A stretch of 64,000 nucleotides of DNA from Rutpela maculata (GCA_936432065.2 OW386293.2:98601795-98665794), one strand, 5' to 3'; counted from the first letter of the stretch, positions 1-10,735 are shown. The notes: generated by a model not told the origin, from the letters alone. A program made the numbers and translations.

Positions 1-539
1 TGTCTGGTAAATTTCGTGAAAATTTGAAAATTACTTATAAACGCCCACCCATTTGAAATGAATCTGCGAAAATTATGGTGTTTTTCTTAACTTATTTTAT
101 TTTTGAACAACCTAGATGATTTCTTCCTTGATTCTTGCTTTATAAGACAGTTTGCAGCTAATTATTTCGGAATGACTATCTTTTGTACGTAGTCTTTAAT
201 TACAACATGTTCTTGGTCAGGGTCTGCCAGAAGCGATGTATCAGTACGCATCATAATAAAGTACCCAAGATATTCAAAATACAAAAAGTGCTATAAATTC
301 AGGAACAATTCTGTTAACTTATAGGGTGATGATTATGATCATATCGTCTTTGGCGGACCCCATATACAGTATGTCTTTGGATTAAATTTACAAGACAGAT
401 TTTTTTATTTTTAATTTTACAAAAAAAATGCCAAAGGAATAACAAATTTTGTTTCATTTAGAACGGAAAAATATTTAATTAAAGCTTCATTAATAATACA
501 GTGTGTTCCTAACATCGGAAAATAGATCAAAATTATATA
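1..539. other. AT-rich region without recognisable gene
   Basis: I see no coding or structured feature here. The long open frames reaching into this stretch from the right are products of the neighbouring pentanucleotide repeat. Confidence 0.6.
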
Positions 540-555
540 ATATAATGTAATATAA

Positions 556-1305
556 TATGATATGATATGATATGATATGATATGATATGATATGATATGA
601 TATGATATGATATGATATGATATGATATGATATGATATGATATGATATGATATGATATGATATGATATGATATGATATGATATGATATGATATGATATGA
701 TATGATATGATATGATATGATATGATATGATATGATATGATATGATATGATATGATATGATATGATATGATATGATATGATATGATATGATATGATATGA
801 TATGATATGATATGATATGATATGATATGATATGATATGATATGATATGATATGATATGATATGATATGATATGATATGATATGATATGATATGATATGA
901 TATGATATGATATGATATGATATGATATGATATGATATGATATGATATGATATGATATGATATGATATGATATGATATGATATGATATGATATGATATGA
1001 TATGATATGATATGATATGATATGATATGATATGATATGATATGATATGATATGATATGATATGATATGATATGATATGATATGATATGATATGATATGA
1101 TATGATATGATATGATATGATATGATATGATATGATATGATATGATATGATATGATATGATATGATATGATATGATATGATATGATATGATATGATATGA
1201 TATGATATGATATGATATGATATGATATGATATGATATGATATGATATGATATGATATGATATGATATGATATGATATGATATGATATGATATGATATGA
1301 TATGA
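556..1305. repeat. (TATGA)150 pentanucleotide microsatellite
   Basis: Positions 556-1305 read as 750 bp of uninterrupted TATGA, exactly 150 copies with no visible substitution. The array is framed by degenerate TATAA/CATAA units from about 540 to 1375. Two long minus-strand open frames of repeating HIISY and one more frame arise only because the pentamer has no stop in those frames; they are not genes. Adjacent minus-strand sequence could be the 3' end of a non-LTR element whose tail seeded the array, which is inference. Confidence 0.97.
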
Positions 1306-1375
1306 TATAATATAATATAATATAATATAATATAACATAACATAATATAATATAATATAATATAATGTAATGGCT

Positions 1376-1950
1376 ATTACACCCTCGTAGAATAATTTAC
1401 TACAATGGCGGGCCCCTTGCGCCTAGGAATCTAAAATGCAGCGTGGACTCCAAAGCATGGTCCTCGGCCACTAACTTTAACTCACCCTGGATCATCCACC
1501 ACCTTTCTGATGGTTCAACGGACCGGGGTTTATCACGCGGACAGACACAGGGGTTATTCCCCGCCTTGCTTAGTAGATTAACGGTCCGGACTTGTCTCTG
1601 TTGATAGCTTACCGACTGCTAGATGAGATACTTGCTTTACTCTGCTGATCAAACCGAATCGAATCGAATCGAATCGAATCAAATCAAATCAAATCAAATT
1701 TATTAGTCATTAATATACATTAAGATCCACTCGGACACTCGTACCCTGATCCGGCAGAATATCCACAGTACTGGGGCGCTGTCAAAAATTGAGTGGTTGA
1801 AAGGAAGCCAGGCCGAGTCGGGTTCAAAATAATTAAAGCAAGATAGGGTCTGCACTCCTACCTGCGCAGCGAGGGCGTGGCGTAATAAAATATCCACAGG
1901 GGACAAAATTTAAAATTAAAAAATCATATAAAAAAATCAATAGTGAAAAT
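1376..1950. repeat. Retroelement 3'-end-like remnant with (GAATC)5(AAATC)3 tail
   Basis: This stretch is more GC-rich than its surroundings and holds a short pentamer run, five GAATC units then three AAATC units, at 1656-1695. Read on the minus strand, the run follows AATAAATTTG, as a tandem-repeat tail follows the 3'UTR of some non-LTR retrotransposons. No reverse transcriptase domain is present, so the assignment is inference. Confidence 0.35.
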
Positions 1951-2176
1951 CAGAGATAGGTAAAGGAAAGTTTCCATTTGAAAGTTTCCGCAACGAAATT
2001 TTGATAAAAATGAAAGTTTTCAATAAAATATTTGAACATTTGAAAGTTTCAAAAATTCCGGAAAAGTTTCGTTTGGGAAATTTCGGAATGTTCAAATATT
2101 TTATTGAAAACTCTCATTTTTATGAAAACTTTGTCCTGAAAACTTTCCCATGGAAAGTTTCCTTTACCCATCTCTG
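1951..2176. mobile_element. 226-bp foldback MITE (CAGAGATRGG ends, hAT-like)
   Basis: The element starts CAGAGATAGG and ends CCCATCTCTG. Its two halves are nearly perfect inverted copies; for example GATAAAAATGAAAGTTTTC on the left is mirrored by the ATTGAAAACTCTCATTTTTAT segment on the right. The flanking octamers (gtgaaaat and gcagaaat) match at 6 of 8 positions, a possible decayed target duplication. The same ends occur on the 1235-bp element at 49545-50779, so the two belong to one family. The open frames in both directions are by-products of the palindrome. Confidence 0.8.
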
Positions 2177-2496
2177 GCAGAAATCCTGGCGTAGTTTTCT
2201 GACTGCTGAGGTGGGTAAACTTACAGAAGAAAACCGTTACAGGCAAACTCTACTAATCGAGTGCCAGAATTTAAACTGTACTTATATGCTTACTTAAAAT
2301 AAACAATAAATTTACTTTACTTACTTCAGTTCGATAGTAGACCTCGTACAAGTCGGAGCGTTTACTAATAAGTGCGTTACATAAGTGAATTAGTGAATTT
2401 AGTAGTGTTAAGTTTAATTATTAGTGGTTCAGTTTACTTATTAAACAAAGTGTTTATTAAAAAAAAACTACAGGCATAGACTAAAATAAATTAACT

Positions 2497-3987
2497 ATGA
2501 GTGTCTTTAAGGGGGGTAACCCCCCCAATGAAACTAACCAGTTTATAACTATGGAAGTGTGCGAATCTCTGGAAAATATACAAGAAGAGGGCAACACGAG
2601 TTCAAAAGATATCCAATATACACAAGAACAGGATAGTAGTCTAAAACAAAAACAAAATCGACATAATGTAGTAAGTAATCTTATTCATAATTTTGGACAA
2701 AAGGAAAATAACCGTGAAGTATCCGATGATAATTCAACGATACCTCCGGCACAAAAACGAGCAGAGCGACCAATTTATATATACAGACAAACCGATACCG
2801 GACCATTTCATGTTTACGTTGAAAATAATATATCAGATTTTAATGGAAAATTAAATCCAGTGAAGGTAGGTGATATTGTTTTAAAAGTAGTACCAGAAAT
2901 TGACAATAAAATAAAAACAATTGAATCAATTGGAAAGAATAGAGTACGAATTGTATTTAAAACCTCTGAATCGGCTAATAAATTGATCAAAGCTCAGTCC
3001 TTTTTAAGAGTTTATAATTTAGACATTTATGTACCGAAATTTATACTACATAGACAGGGGGTTTTTCGAATAGATGCCGAATATTCTGTTGACTATCTTA
3101 AAGAAAAAATCAAACCGTACGATTTACATTGCAAATTTGAAGTAGAATCAATACGACGCATTCATAAAAAAATCATGGAAAATAACGAAGCTAAATATAT
3201 ACCCACGAAAACAGTAGTTGTTACATTTAAAGCACAAGAATTACCTAAATATATTTCGATCAATCATGTCATATTTAATGTTGAACCGTATGTACAAAAA
3301 GTCATTTTGTGCCATAATTGTTTTCGATATGGTCACATGGGTAGCCAATGTAAAAGTAAAGCCAGGTGCGTTAAGTGCGGAGACAATCACAACTCTGAAA
3401 CCTGTACAAAATTTCTAGATGAACCGGAATGTCTTCATTGCAAAGGAAAACATTTTGCTAATCAAATTAAAGAATGTCAAGAATTTAAACGACAGAAAGA
3501 GATTAAAAAATATATGTCACACTCAAATTCGTCTTATAAGGATGCTGAGAAAAATGTCCCAAAAATGACATACGCCTCTATTCTTTCCAATGAACACAAT
3601 CATAACGTAGATATAACCCCTTTATTATATAACAACAGTAATTCACATCAAAGAACAACAAACCGCTTTACACAGATAACAACCACTCCAAGGAAAAAAA
3701 CACGACCCAATACACCAGATATCACAGAAACACAAAGAAATCTAATAATATCACCACTCAACCTTCCTCAAACTTCTGGTGGAATATTCAACAGTCCCAT
3801 ATATAATTCAAATCTACACAATAAATCAGAACAAACACACACTACCCAAAAAGAAAATGAACTCCCTGTACAAAAAATTTTAGAATTGGTTATTTTCGTA
3901 ATAGATATTATTAAACAAAATAATTTTAAAGAATTAGAAGAAGCTGAAATATTTAGTATTATAAAAGATCGTCTTAAAACAAATTAA
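2497..3987 (+). CDS. Non-LTR retrotransposon ORF1 (gag-like, CCHC zinc knuckles)
   Basis: This 496-residue open frame starts at ATG 2497 and ends just before ORF2. Three retroviral-type zinc knuckles lie at about residues 271-330: CHNCFRYGHMGSQC, CVKCGDNHNSETC and CLHCKGKHFANQIKEC. The upstream part (about residues 90-260) has the position of the RNA-binding region of insect ORF1 proteins, and the C-terminal third is polar and low in complexity. By family knowledge the product binds element RNA and forms the cytoplasmic particle used in retrotransposition. There is no frameshift or internal stop, consistent with recent activity. Confidence 0.88.
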   Translation: MSVFKGGNPPNETNQFITMEVCESLENIQEEGNTSSKDIQYTQEQDSSLKQKQNRHNVVSNLIHNFGQKENNREVSDDNSTIPPAQKRAERPIYIYRQTDTGPFHVYVENNISDFNGKLNPVKVGDIVLKVVPEIDNKIKTIESIGKNRVRIVFKTSESANKLIKAQSFLRVYNLDIYVPKFILHRQGVFRIDAEYSVDYLKEKIKPYDLHCKFEVESIRRIHKKIMENNEAKYIPTKTVVVTFKAQELPKYISINHVIFNVEPYVQKVILCHNCFRYGHMGSQCKSKARCVKCGDNHNSETCTKFLDEPECLHCKGKHFANQIKECQEFKRQKEIKKYMSHSNSSYKDAEKNVPKMTYASILSNEHNHNVDITPLLYNNSNSHQRTTNRFTQITTTPRKKTRPNTPDITETQRNLIISPLNLPQTSGGIFNSPIYNSNLHNKSEQTHTTQKENELPVQKILELVIFVIDIIKQNNFKELEEAEIFSIIKDRLKTN

Positions 3988-4027
3988 TTAATGTTTACAT
4001 TCACTTAAACATAAATACTTTTATTTG

Positions 4028-7000
4028 ATGTGTTATGGACAAAAAAAATATATATCTCATTTTTCTCTAAATATAAAAGAAGGCGGTTTAAAAATTTGCC
4101 AATGGAATTGTCGCTCTGCAGTAGCAAATAAAGGTAATTTAGAAAATTTACTGTCCACTAATAACATCAACATTGCCTTACTGTCGGAAACATGGTTTAA
4201 ACCCAATGTATATACCAACTTTCATAATTTTAATAATGTTCACAAGGACCGTGCAGACGGAAAGGGAGGCGTTGCAATCCTCGTCCAAAAACAAATAAAA
4301 TACTCGGAAATAGTATTACCTACAATCAACAACTGTATGCAAGTCTGCATTACGATAGATCTGGATAAAAATAGTAAGCTGACATTGGTATCATTATATA
4401 TCCCACCGCAATCAAAAATCAATCCAAATGATTGGAATTCCTTTTTTAACTGTATACCAAAACCTTTTATTGTAGGTGGAGATTTTAACGCCCACCATAT
4501 TGCGTGGGGTTGTGATTATAGTGATACTTATGGAAAAACATTATTAGATTCATTAGATAATAACAATTTAACAATTCTAAATGACGGTAGTCCAACATAT
4601 ATAGGTAACTATTTTAGACAGAAAAGTGCTATAGATTTAACAATATGTACTCCTCAAGTGTACCACAATTTAGAATGGTCTACCTTATCAGATCCTTGTG
4701 GTTCGGATCATCTTCCGATTTTAATTAATTGTCAATTAGTTCCAAACTGGATTGTGTTTAAAAATCAAAGAAAGTGGAATATAAAAAAAGCTAATTGGGA
4801 CTCTTACTCTCTTGAGTGTTTAGATAATATAAGAAATGATGTAGTAAACTACGAAAATCTTACAAATGTTATCAACCAGTCTGCTGAGAAATCCATACCT
4901 CGATATAACAATACAGAAAATACCAAAAAAAATAAAGGAAAACCGTGGTGGAATGACAAATGTGAAAATGCCGTTAAACATAGAAAATATTGCTTTTTAC
5001 AATATAAGAATAACCCTAATATAGCAAATATAACTACTTATAAAAAATCTGATGCTATCGCTAAAAGAATAATAAAAGAAACCAAAAGAGAAAGCTGGCG
5101 TTCTTATTGTTCAAGTTTAAATAAGAATGTCCCAATAAAACACATATGGCAACAACTTAACCGTTTTAAAAATCGACATCAAAAAAACACCGTACTCATA
5201 GATTCCTCAGCAGAATGGTTGGAAAACTTTCACTGTAAATTAGCCCCCCCAACTGTAACTCCACAACGCCCTCTTCTGGACAGCATAGACCAACCAAACG
5301 TTTTGTCAAATCCATTCACTCTTAAAGAACTAGACAGAGCTCTAAAACAAAATAACAACACGGCTCCTGGTAAAGATAACATTCACTATTCGATGCTTTC
5401 CAATTTACCTAGATCAGCTAAAATCACCCTCCTAAATATATTCAACGACATATATTTGAACGATGTTCAAATCCCAAAAGACTGGTATGAATACATTATT
5501 GTACCTATCCTGAAGGCTAACAAACCGGAAGACAGCTGTAACTCATACCGACCAATTGCATTGGCTTCTTGCGTATTAAAAACATACGAGAGATTAATAA
5601 AGAATCGTTTAGAATATTGGTTAGAAAGTAAGAATATACTTCCGAAATCGCAGTTTGGATTCAGAAAAGGCTGTTCGACTCAAGAAAATTTAGCTAGTTT
5701 AATTTCGGACATTCAGTTGGGATTCACAAAGAACGAGTCAACCAGTGTGGTTTTCCTAGATGTCACCGGGGCATATGATAACGTCAACCTTAATATACTC
5801 GCAGAAAAAATGAAGCAAATTGGACTACCCAACAAGCTAATTTTGCACATCCATAAGCTCTATTGCACTAGATGTATTTTCATAAAAACCCATGACGAAC
5901 TGATTGGACCAAGGCAGACATCAACAGGCCTACCTCAAGGAAGTATTTTAAGCCCTTTGTTATACATAATATATTCATATGACTTCGAACTGTTATTTAC
6001 CAATACCAATATTAAAGTATATCAGTTTGCCGATGATTATGCAATTAGAGCTCAGGGCAATGACATCAACTATTGCAATAGAAATCTAGCAAATGCCATT
6101 AGAAAAGCAGAAATATGGTTTGAGAACAATGGATCTCCAATCTCCGAAGAAAAATCATCAATATGTACATTTACAAGAACAAAATTTCAACCGCCCAACA
6201 CTATCAGAATATCTAATCTCGAAATTAAATATAAAACTTCAGTTAAATATCTAGGAGTCATTTTAGACAAGAAACTGAACTGGAAAGAACATATAAATTA
6301 TATCTGCAAAAGAAGTGAAAATGCACTTAATATTTTACGAGTATTTAGTCACCAAAAATGGGGAGCTGACCCCAACATATGTCTCACTTTCTATCGTTCT
6401 CTAGTAAGATCTATCTTCGATTACGCTTGTGTCTTTTACGGATCAGCAGCAAAAGTTCACCTTCAAAAAATTGAACAAATTAAAAACAAAAGTCTCAGAC
6501 TGTGTGTTGGATTTCTTCAAAGCACCCCCTTGAACATCCTAGAATCCGAATGCGCTGAACCTCCTTTACACCTCAGAAGGCAAAAATTAAGCGATAACCT
6601 ACTACTGAAAATCTACAGCAGGAATAAGGATGTTGTTGAAAATATACACAAATTAACCATACTGGGCCACACAGCAAAGTACTGGGAAAAGAAAAAATTG
6701 CCGTTATTAGTGGAAAGCTATACATGGATATCTCAATTTAAAGAAGAAATACATCAGTCGGACATTCTTCCTTGTTTCACACCAGAATATTCAAATTATG
6801 AAAAATTACCCAGAACATCATTCATAGATCTTCAAGATAACGTACTGTTAAACAACATAATATTTAAATCAAAACTAAACACTAACTGGACCAACTACGA
6901 GTATATATTCACCGACGGCTCACTCAAAAACAACAAAACCGGCTGTGCTGTTTACCATGAAAACGAAAATATATCTAAAAAGTACCTCTTACCAACCAAC

Positions 7001-7483
7001 TCGTCTATTTACACAGCAGAACTAGTAGCAATCAAGGAGGCAATTAAATATTGCTCAGAATATGAGAAGAACAATAAATTTGTTATATTCACAGACAGTA
7101 AGAGTGCGGCGATGAAAATACAGAATTGTAACCCAAGGTCCGACGCAAACTATATAATAATTGATATTATAAAATATTACAACCAATTAGTACAACGAGA
7201 CAAGACCCTTGAACTAACATGGATAAAGGGACACGCAGGTATTACACAAAATGAATATGTTGACAAGTTAGCAAAGGAAGCAACTGAAACTGGTAACATC
7301 ATCCCTAACTTTAAAATTCCCAGCACAGATATTAATAGGCTGATAAAGGAACGACTTAGAGAAAATTGGCAGCAGCACTATCTAAATTACCCAGCAGGAG
7401 AAAACTACAAAAAACTTCAGACAAAAATTAAAATCAGACATCCTTGGTTTAATGGTGAAATTAGGGATTGCATTACCGGTTAA
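4028..7483 (+). CDS. Non-LTR ORF2: endonuclease, reverse transcriptase, RNase H (3' part displaced)
   Basis: The first in-frame ATG is at 4028. The N-terminal endonuclease shows QWNCRS, LLSETWF, GGDFNAHH and GSDHLPI. The reverse transcriptase follows with VFLDVTGAYDNV, TGLPQGSILSPLLY, the catalytic FADD near residue 667 and VKYLGVILD. A C-terminal RNase H is marked by FTDGS near residue 962, TAELVAI, FTDSKSA and the late histidine in WIKGHAGI near 1068. The frame reads into a hAT element after 7461 and stops at 7483; the last 22 bases are transposon-derived. The remaining coding part lies at 8834-9134. The RNase H places the element with I-like clades rather than Jockey. Confidence 0.92.
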   Translation: MCYGQKKYISHFSLNIKEGGLKICQWNCRSAVANKGNLENLLSTNNINIALLSETWFKPNVYTNFHNFNNVHKDRADGKGGVAILVQKQIKYSEIVLPTINNCMQVCITIDLDKNSKLTLVSLYIPPQSKINPNDWNSFFNCIPKPFIVGGDFNAHHIAWGCDYSDTYGKTLLDSLDNNNLTILNDGSPTYIGNYFRQKSAIDLTICTPQVYHNLEWSTLSDPCGSDHLPILINCQLVPNWIVFKNQRKWNIKKANWDSYSLECLDNIRNDVVNYENLTNVINQSAEKSIPRYNNTENTKKNKGKPWWNDKCENAVKHRKYCFLQYKNNPNIANITTYKKSDAIAKRIIKETKRESWRSYCSSLNKNVPIKHIWQQLNRFKNRHQKNTVLIDSSAEWLENFHCKLAPPTVTPQRPLLDSIDQPNVLSNPFTLKELDRALKQNNNTAPGKDNIHYSMLSNLPRSAKITLLNIFNDIYLNDVQIPKDWYEYIIVPILKANKPEDSCNSYRPIALASCVLKTYERLIKNRLEYWLESKNILPKSQFGFRKGCSTQENLASLISDIQLGFTKNESTSVVFLDVTGAYDNVNLNILAEKMKQIGLPNKLILHIHKLYCTRCIFIKTHDELIGPRQTSTGLPQGSILSPLLYIIYSYDFELLFTNTNIKVYQFADDYAIRAQGNDINYCNRNLANAIRKAEIWFENNGSPISEEKSSICTFTRTKFQPPNTIRISNLEIKYKTSVKYLGVILDKKLNWKEHINYICKRSENALNILRVFSHQKWGADPNICLTFYRSLVRSIFDYACVFYGSAAKVHLQKIEQIKNKSLRLCVGFLQSTPLNILESECAEPPLHLRRQKLSDNLLLKIYSRNKDVVENIHKLTILGHTAKYWEKKKLPLLVESYTWISQFKEEIHQSDILPCFTPEYSNYEKLPRTSFIDLQDNVLLNNIIFKSKLNTNWTNYEYIFTDGSLKNNKTGCAVYHENENISKKYLLPTNSSIYTAELVAIKEAIKYCSEYEKNNKFVIFTDSKSAAMKIQNCNPRSDANYIIIDIIKYYNQLVQRDKTLELTWIKGHAGITQNEYVDKLAKEATETGNIIPNFKIPSTDINRLIKERLRENWQQHYLNYPAGENYKKLQTKIKIRHPWFNGEIRDCITG

Positions 7484-7560
7484 CCGGTTAACCGGTTATT
7501 AGGACAAAAAACACATGACGATAATTACCGGTTATTTTAATTTTTTACCGGTTATTTCGG
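7474..7560. repeat. Left subterminal ACCGGTTA motif cluster of the hAT element
   Basis: Tandem and inverted copies of TTAACCGG/ACCGGTTA lie just inside the left terminus, and a matching cluster lies at about 8740-8800 inside the right one. Clustered subterminal motifs are usual transposase-binding sites in hAT elements; binding here is inference. Confidence 0.75.
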
Positions 7561-8384
7561 TAAATTCTGAACTTACGATATGTCACGTATTCAACGGTTC
7601 TATTTATATCACTGACTAGTATTCACTAAATACAGAGTGACTGTCTCAACACCAAGCACTTTTAACAATAAATAAATAATATTATAAAAAGTAAACTCCA
7701 AATACCAAGCCCTAAGAAAGACAAGAGAGACATTGACAATATCTTACGACAGAAAATTGAATATGTCACTGCCACAAATATCCGTAGAATACATTTAGCA
7801 GTATGTTATTACCAATTCTTATTAACTTATCGACCCACCAATATCGATTGAGGAAGGGCATCTTCAGCTGGTGGTATTCTATGCACAAATATCAGACGAT
7901 TAACAGATATAGCTTTGAAAAACTAACCCTTTTAACAGGTTATTTTTAAAAAATATTGTATTTTTAGATTAGGTATTCAGTAAATGCCCTATTTGAGTTT
8001 ATGTTTATAATTTTTGTTATTTAAGTGGATATTTTTGTTATGTACAGAATAATTATTTATTTAAATTTATTTCATTTATATTTTTTCCTTTTGGTAAATT
8101 AACTCCTATATAAAAAAGTCTATTTGACAGTCACATTTTTGTCATTTTGACAGCGATAAAAAAAGTGCATCGCTTTTTATCACCGATAAAAATGCCTGTT
8201 TCTCAAAAGCAGAGTACACCAGTAGTCGCACGTCACTTTGAAATCTGTACTGTCAGCTATAATTTTTAAGTATTGTGGAAACTATACTGTACGATATGAG
8301 TCGTTTTGGGAAAATTATAATTATTTTTAATAAATTATTGTTGTTCGTTCACATTCATATTCTGTCGTTAATTTATCTTGCTAA

Positions 8385-8595
8385 AAAACACTCGAGCTTT
8401 TCTTTTATGGATAAATTTCTTTTTAACTCAAAATTTTGCCAATCAGTAATTTTGCTCGAAGAACTGACATTTGACAAAATTGCTCGACCTCCGGTCTCGC
8501 GATTTTTTCATGTCAGTTTTTTTTATAAAATCATTGATTGGCAAAATTATTTCGTTACAAAGAGAAATTTATCCGATAAAAAAAAGCTCTTGTGA
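8385..8595. repeat. Foldback repeat nested in the hAT element
   Basis: The left arm (GGATAAATTTCTTTTTAAC, then AATTTTGCCAATCAGTAATT) is mirrored by the right arm (GATTGGCAAAATTATTTCG, then AGAAATTTATCC). Arms are about 75 bp with a 60-bp loop. It may be a small MITE that landed inside the hAT element. Confidence 0.65.
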
Positions 8596-8825
8596 TTTTA
8601 CTGTTGATAAAAAACCTTTTGTTTGTTCATTATATCAAATATACGTATATAAAAATGTTTTTTGTTAAATTTAGATAATTTTTTACATGGAAAAAGACAA
8701 TTGCCATTTTCGCCACCCTAATCATCCATTCTAAAAATTACCGGTAAATACCGGTTAACCGGTTATTTACATTTTTATTTACCGATTTACCGGTTATTAA
8801 AACTTACGGTAAATTGCAATCCCTA

Positions 8826-9134
8826 GGTGAAATTAATCGAAATTTCGTAAGAGTAATGTGTCGAATTAGAAGTTCACATTGTCTTTACCCTCAATACAAA
8901 TACAAACTGAATCTCAAAGAAGATCCGTACTGCACCTGTGGAGAAGAAGGCAATTTACAACATTGCTTGATGGAATGTCCTTTAAAGTTCCAGGAAATAA
9001 GTGAAATGTTTTTTAAACTTGCCCGCAACAATATTTCACTACCTACAAATCTCCCCAACTTATTAGCATTAAAAAACAAATATGTGTATAAAATACTTTA
9101 TGAATTTATAATAAAAAACAAAATAGAGCTGTAA
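8826..9134 (+). CDS. Displaced C-terminus of non-LTR ORF2
   Basis: This is the continuation of the ORF2 at 4028-7461, separated from it by the hAT insertion; 8826-8833 is the second copy of the target duplication. It encodes about 100 further residues and ends at a TAA-type stop at 9134. It contains a cysteine/histidine cluster CTCGEEGNLQHCLMEC, the C-x-C-x(7)-H-x(3)-C motif found C-terminal to RNase H in many I/Jockey/R1-type ORF2 proteins. It has no start of its own and is not expected to be translated separately. Confidence 0.88.
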   Translation, partial: GEINRNFVRVMCRIRSSHCLYPQYKYKLNLKEDPYCTCGEEGNLQHCLMECPLKFQEISEMFFKLARNNISLPTNLPNLLALKNKYVYKILYEFIIKNKIEL

Positions 9135-9760
9135 ACCAGTTAGGTAAAAGTATATAAGTAAGTATGTGTATATATGTGAATATATACGTATGTATGTATA
9201 TAGTGTATATATTATATTTTAGGATAGTAATTGTCGTAGGTGTTTTGAAAAAAAAAATAAATAAAATAAAATAAAATAAAAAAAAGGGAAATATTAGCAT
9301 AATAGAAGTATAAAGAAGGCACAAAAAAAACAAAAAAAAAAAACAAAAAAAAAAAACAAGAAAAGGGAATATACTAATAGGTAATAACTGTGGCCATGAA
9401 GGGTAATTAAAAAATAAAGAAATAAAAATATTAAAAAAAAAAAAAAAAAAAGTTTAAACAAAAAAATATTTATATGTGTATATGTATGTAGATTTGTGTA
9501 TATATATGTATGTATCTGAACAAATATTCTGTAACAAATGTTTGAAAACAATTCAGTTTATACTTGATAATTATTATTTGATTGGAATTTTTAAATGAAA
9601 ATGTATATTAATTTTTTTTATTACATATTTTAATAGGTGTAATTTTTATTCCACTCTCTCTTGATTATTTTTAACAATCCGTTGAATAGACAACAAATGT
9701 CTGGCTATTTGGTTTATGACCAGTGCCATTTAACATAACACACACACACACACTTTACTT
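9135..9760 (+). other. 3'UTR, A-rich tracts and microsatellites after the non-LTR element
   Basis: The stretch holds TATG/TGTA-rich simple sequence, A-rich runs at about 9250-9350 and 9432-9450, and a CA dinucleotide run at about 9738-9752 followed by ACTT repeats. No gene is seen. Minus-strand open frames here are poly-F/L artefacts of A tracts. Confidence 0.6.
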
Positions 9761-9829
9761 ACTTACTTTACTTCTTTGTAGGTGTCTACCAGTATACACA
9801 TGGCACTGTTTAAAATGGGAATAATATTC

Positions 9830-10050
9830 AATATAGGTATTTAAATTTTTTTTTAACTGGAAACGACCGAGTTAATTGCAGTTCCAGCTGTTCCAGTTCA
9901 ATTATGTACTGTTTAAAATGGGAATAATATTCAATATAGGTATTTACATTTTTTTGAAACTGGAAACGACTGAGTTAATTGCAGTTCCGGCTGTTCCAGT
10001 TCAATTATTTACTGCTTAAAATGGGAATAATATTTGTTTACAGTTCAAAG
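9830..10050. repeat. Diverged repeats sharing the GTTCCAGCTGTTCCAGTTCA motif
   Basis: Two diverged copies of a roughly 110-bp segment (about 9830-9930 and 9940-10045) contain ACTGTTTAAAATGGGAATAA and GTTCCAGTTCAATTATTTAC. The same segment recurs at 10930-11010 next to the 121-bp tandem array, so they share ancestry. Confidence 0.65.
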
Positions 10051-10059
10051 TGGGATTAA

Positions 10060-10735
10060 AAAAAAACCGCTGCCCAAGGAATCACTACTTCCACATCCAA
10101 GTCTCTTACAACAAAAATACTATATTTGCATTCCACTATATGAAAATAATTGTTTATGGAACTTTAATACTATAATATTTGAAATCATGTACCCAAAAAA
10201 CCCATAAAATTATATGCCACATCGGTGGTGGGGATGAATGAAGTGAAAAAAAATTCTTAATGACTTTGGCTCTTGTACACACACTGAATCACACTATTTT
10301 TTCACCACCTTTAATAAATGGGGTGGGGGTGGTAATAGGTGTGGCTAATGCCAAATTTTTTTTCAGACCTTAGGTCCTCTTATATTTACTAAATACCAAT
10401 TTCAAGGACTATTACTTGCTTGATTTATCTATTTACCCCCATTTACCCCAATTTACCGTTTAACTCTGCAACAGAATAAAATCAAAATACAATTTAGTTC
10501 CAGATCTCGTTAAAATACTTATATGCCTTATTTTAAGTCAATATGTTAAACAGTTCCAGAGTAATCGTGAGCACCAAAAAGATAAAAGACTAACAGACAG
10601 ACCGACGTGACAGACAAATTTATTTTGTTCAAACTTAAAATATTGACGTTTCATGACATTCTGAGCCTATTTAAACAATGAAAATTTCCAAATTTTTTTT
10701 GCGTTAATATACTTCAACTAGATGTGGAACTAATA
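10060..10735 (-). repeat. Dispersed repeat family A, copy 1 (near full length)
   Basis: On the minus strand the copy ends in the family terminus GGATGTGGAAGTAGTGATTC followed by GGGCAGCGG. Further copies lie at 13411, 19640, 23540 and 60450. Both ends carry the motif CTTCCACATC as a short inverted repeat. There is no coding capacity. The superfamily is unknown to me; a non-autonomous DNA transposon is the simplest reading. Confidence 0.75.

Larger units (their letters stand above)
7462..8825. mobile_element. 1364-bp non-autonomous hAT-type element inserted in ORF2
   Basis: The termini are inverted repeats, TAGGGATTGCA on the left and TGCAATCCCTA on the right. The insertion is flanked by a perfect 8-bp direct duplication GGTGAAAT at 7454-7461 and 8826-8833, the length typical of hAT transposons. 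Both subterminal regions are full of ACCGGTTA motifs. No transposase domain is recognisable, and the small open frames inside (8275-8595, 8471-8668) are not convincing. Removing the element and one duplication copy (1372 bp) restores the ORF2 frame. The assignment to hAT rests on ends and duplication length, not on a transposase. Confidence 0.92.
2327..9450 (+). mobile_element. I-like non-LTR retrotransposon, interrupted by a hAT element
   Basis: A gag-like ORF1 with three CCHC knuckles is followed after about 40 bp by an ORF2 with endonuclease, reverse transcriptase and RNase H, the layout of the I group of non-LTR elements. The proposed 5' end is CAGTTCGATAG at 2327, resembling the CAGT start of I/Jockey-type elements. 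The 3' end is uncertain, either the A-rich run near 9250-9290 or the A tract near 9435-9450. ORF2 is split by the hAT insertion at 7462-8825. Apart from this insertion both frames are open, so the copy is probably young. I found no convincing target duplication. Confidence 0.85.

Noticed and set aside
417..1343. Two long minus-strand frames of repeating HIISY
   Set aside because: They are translations of the TATGA microsatellite, which has no stop codon in these frames.
2001..2297. 98-codon frame overlapping the 226-bp MITE
   Set aside because: Created by the palindrome and adjacent sequence; mirrored frames occur on the other strand.
9106..9551. Phenylalanine/leucine-rich minus-strand frames
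   Set aside because: Arise from A-rich tracts in the 3' region of the non-LTR element.
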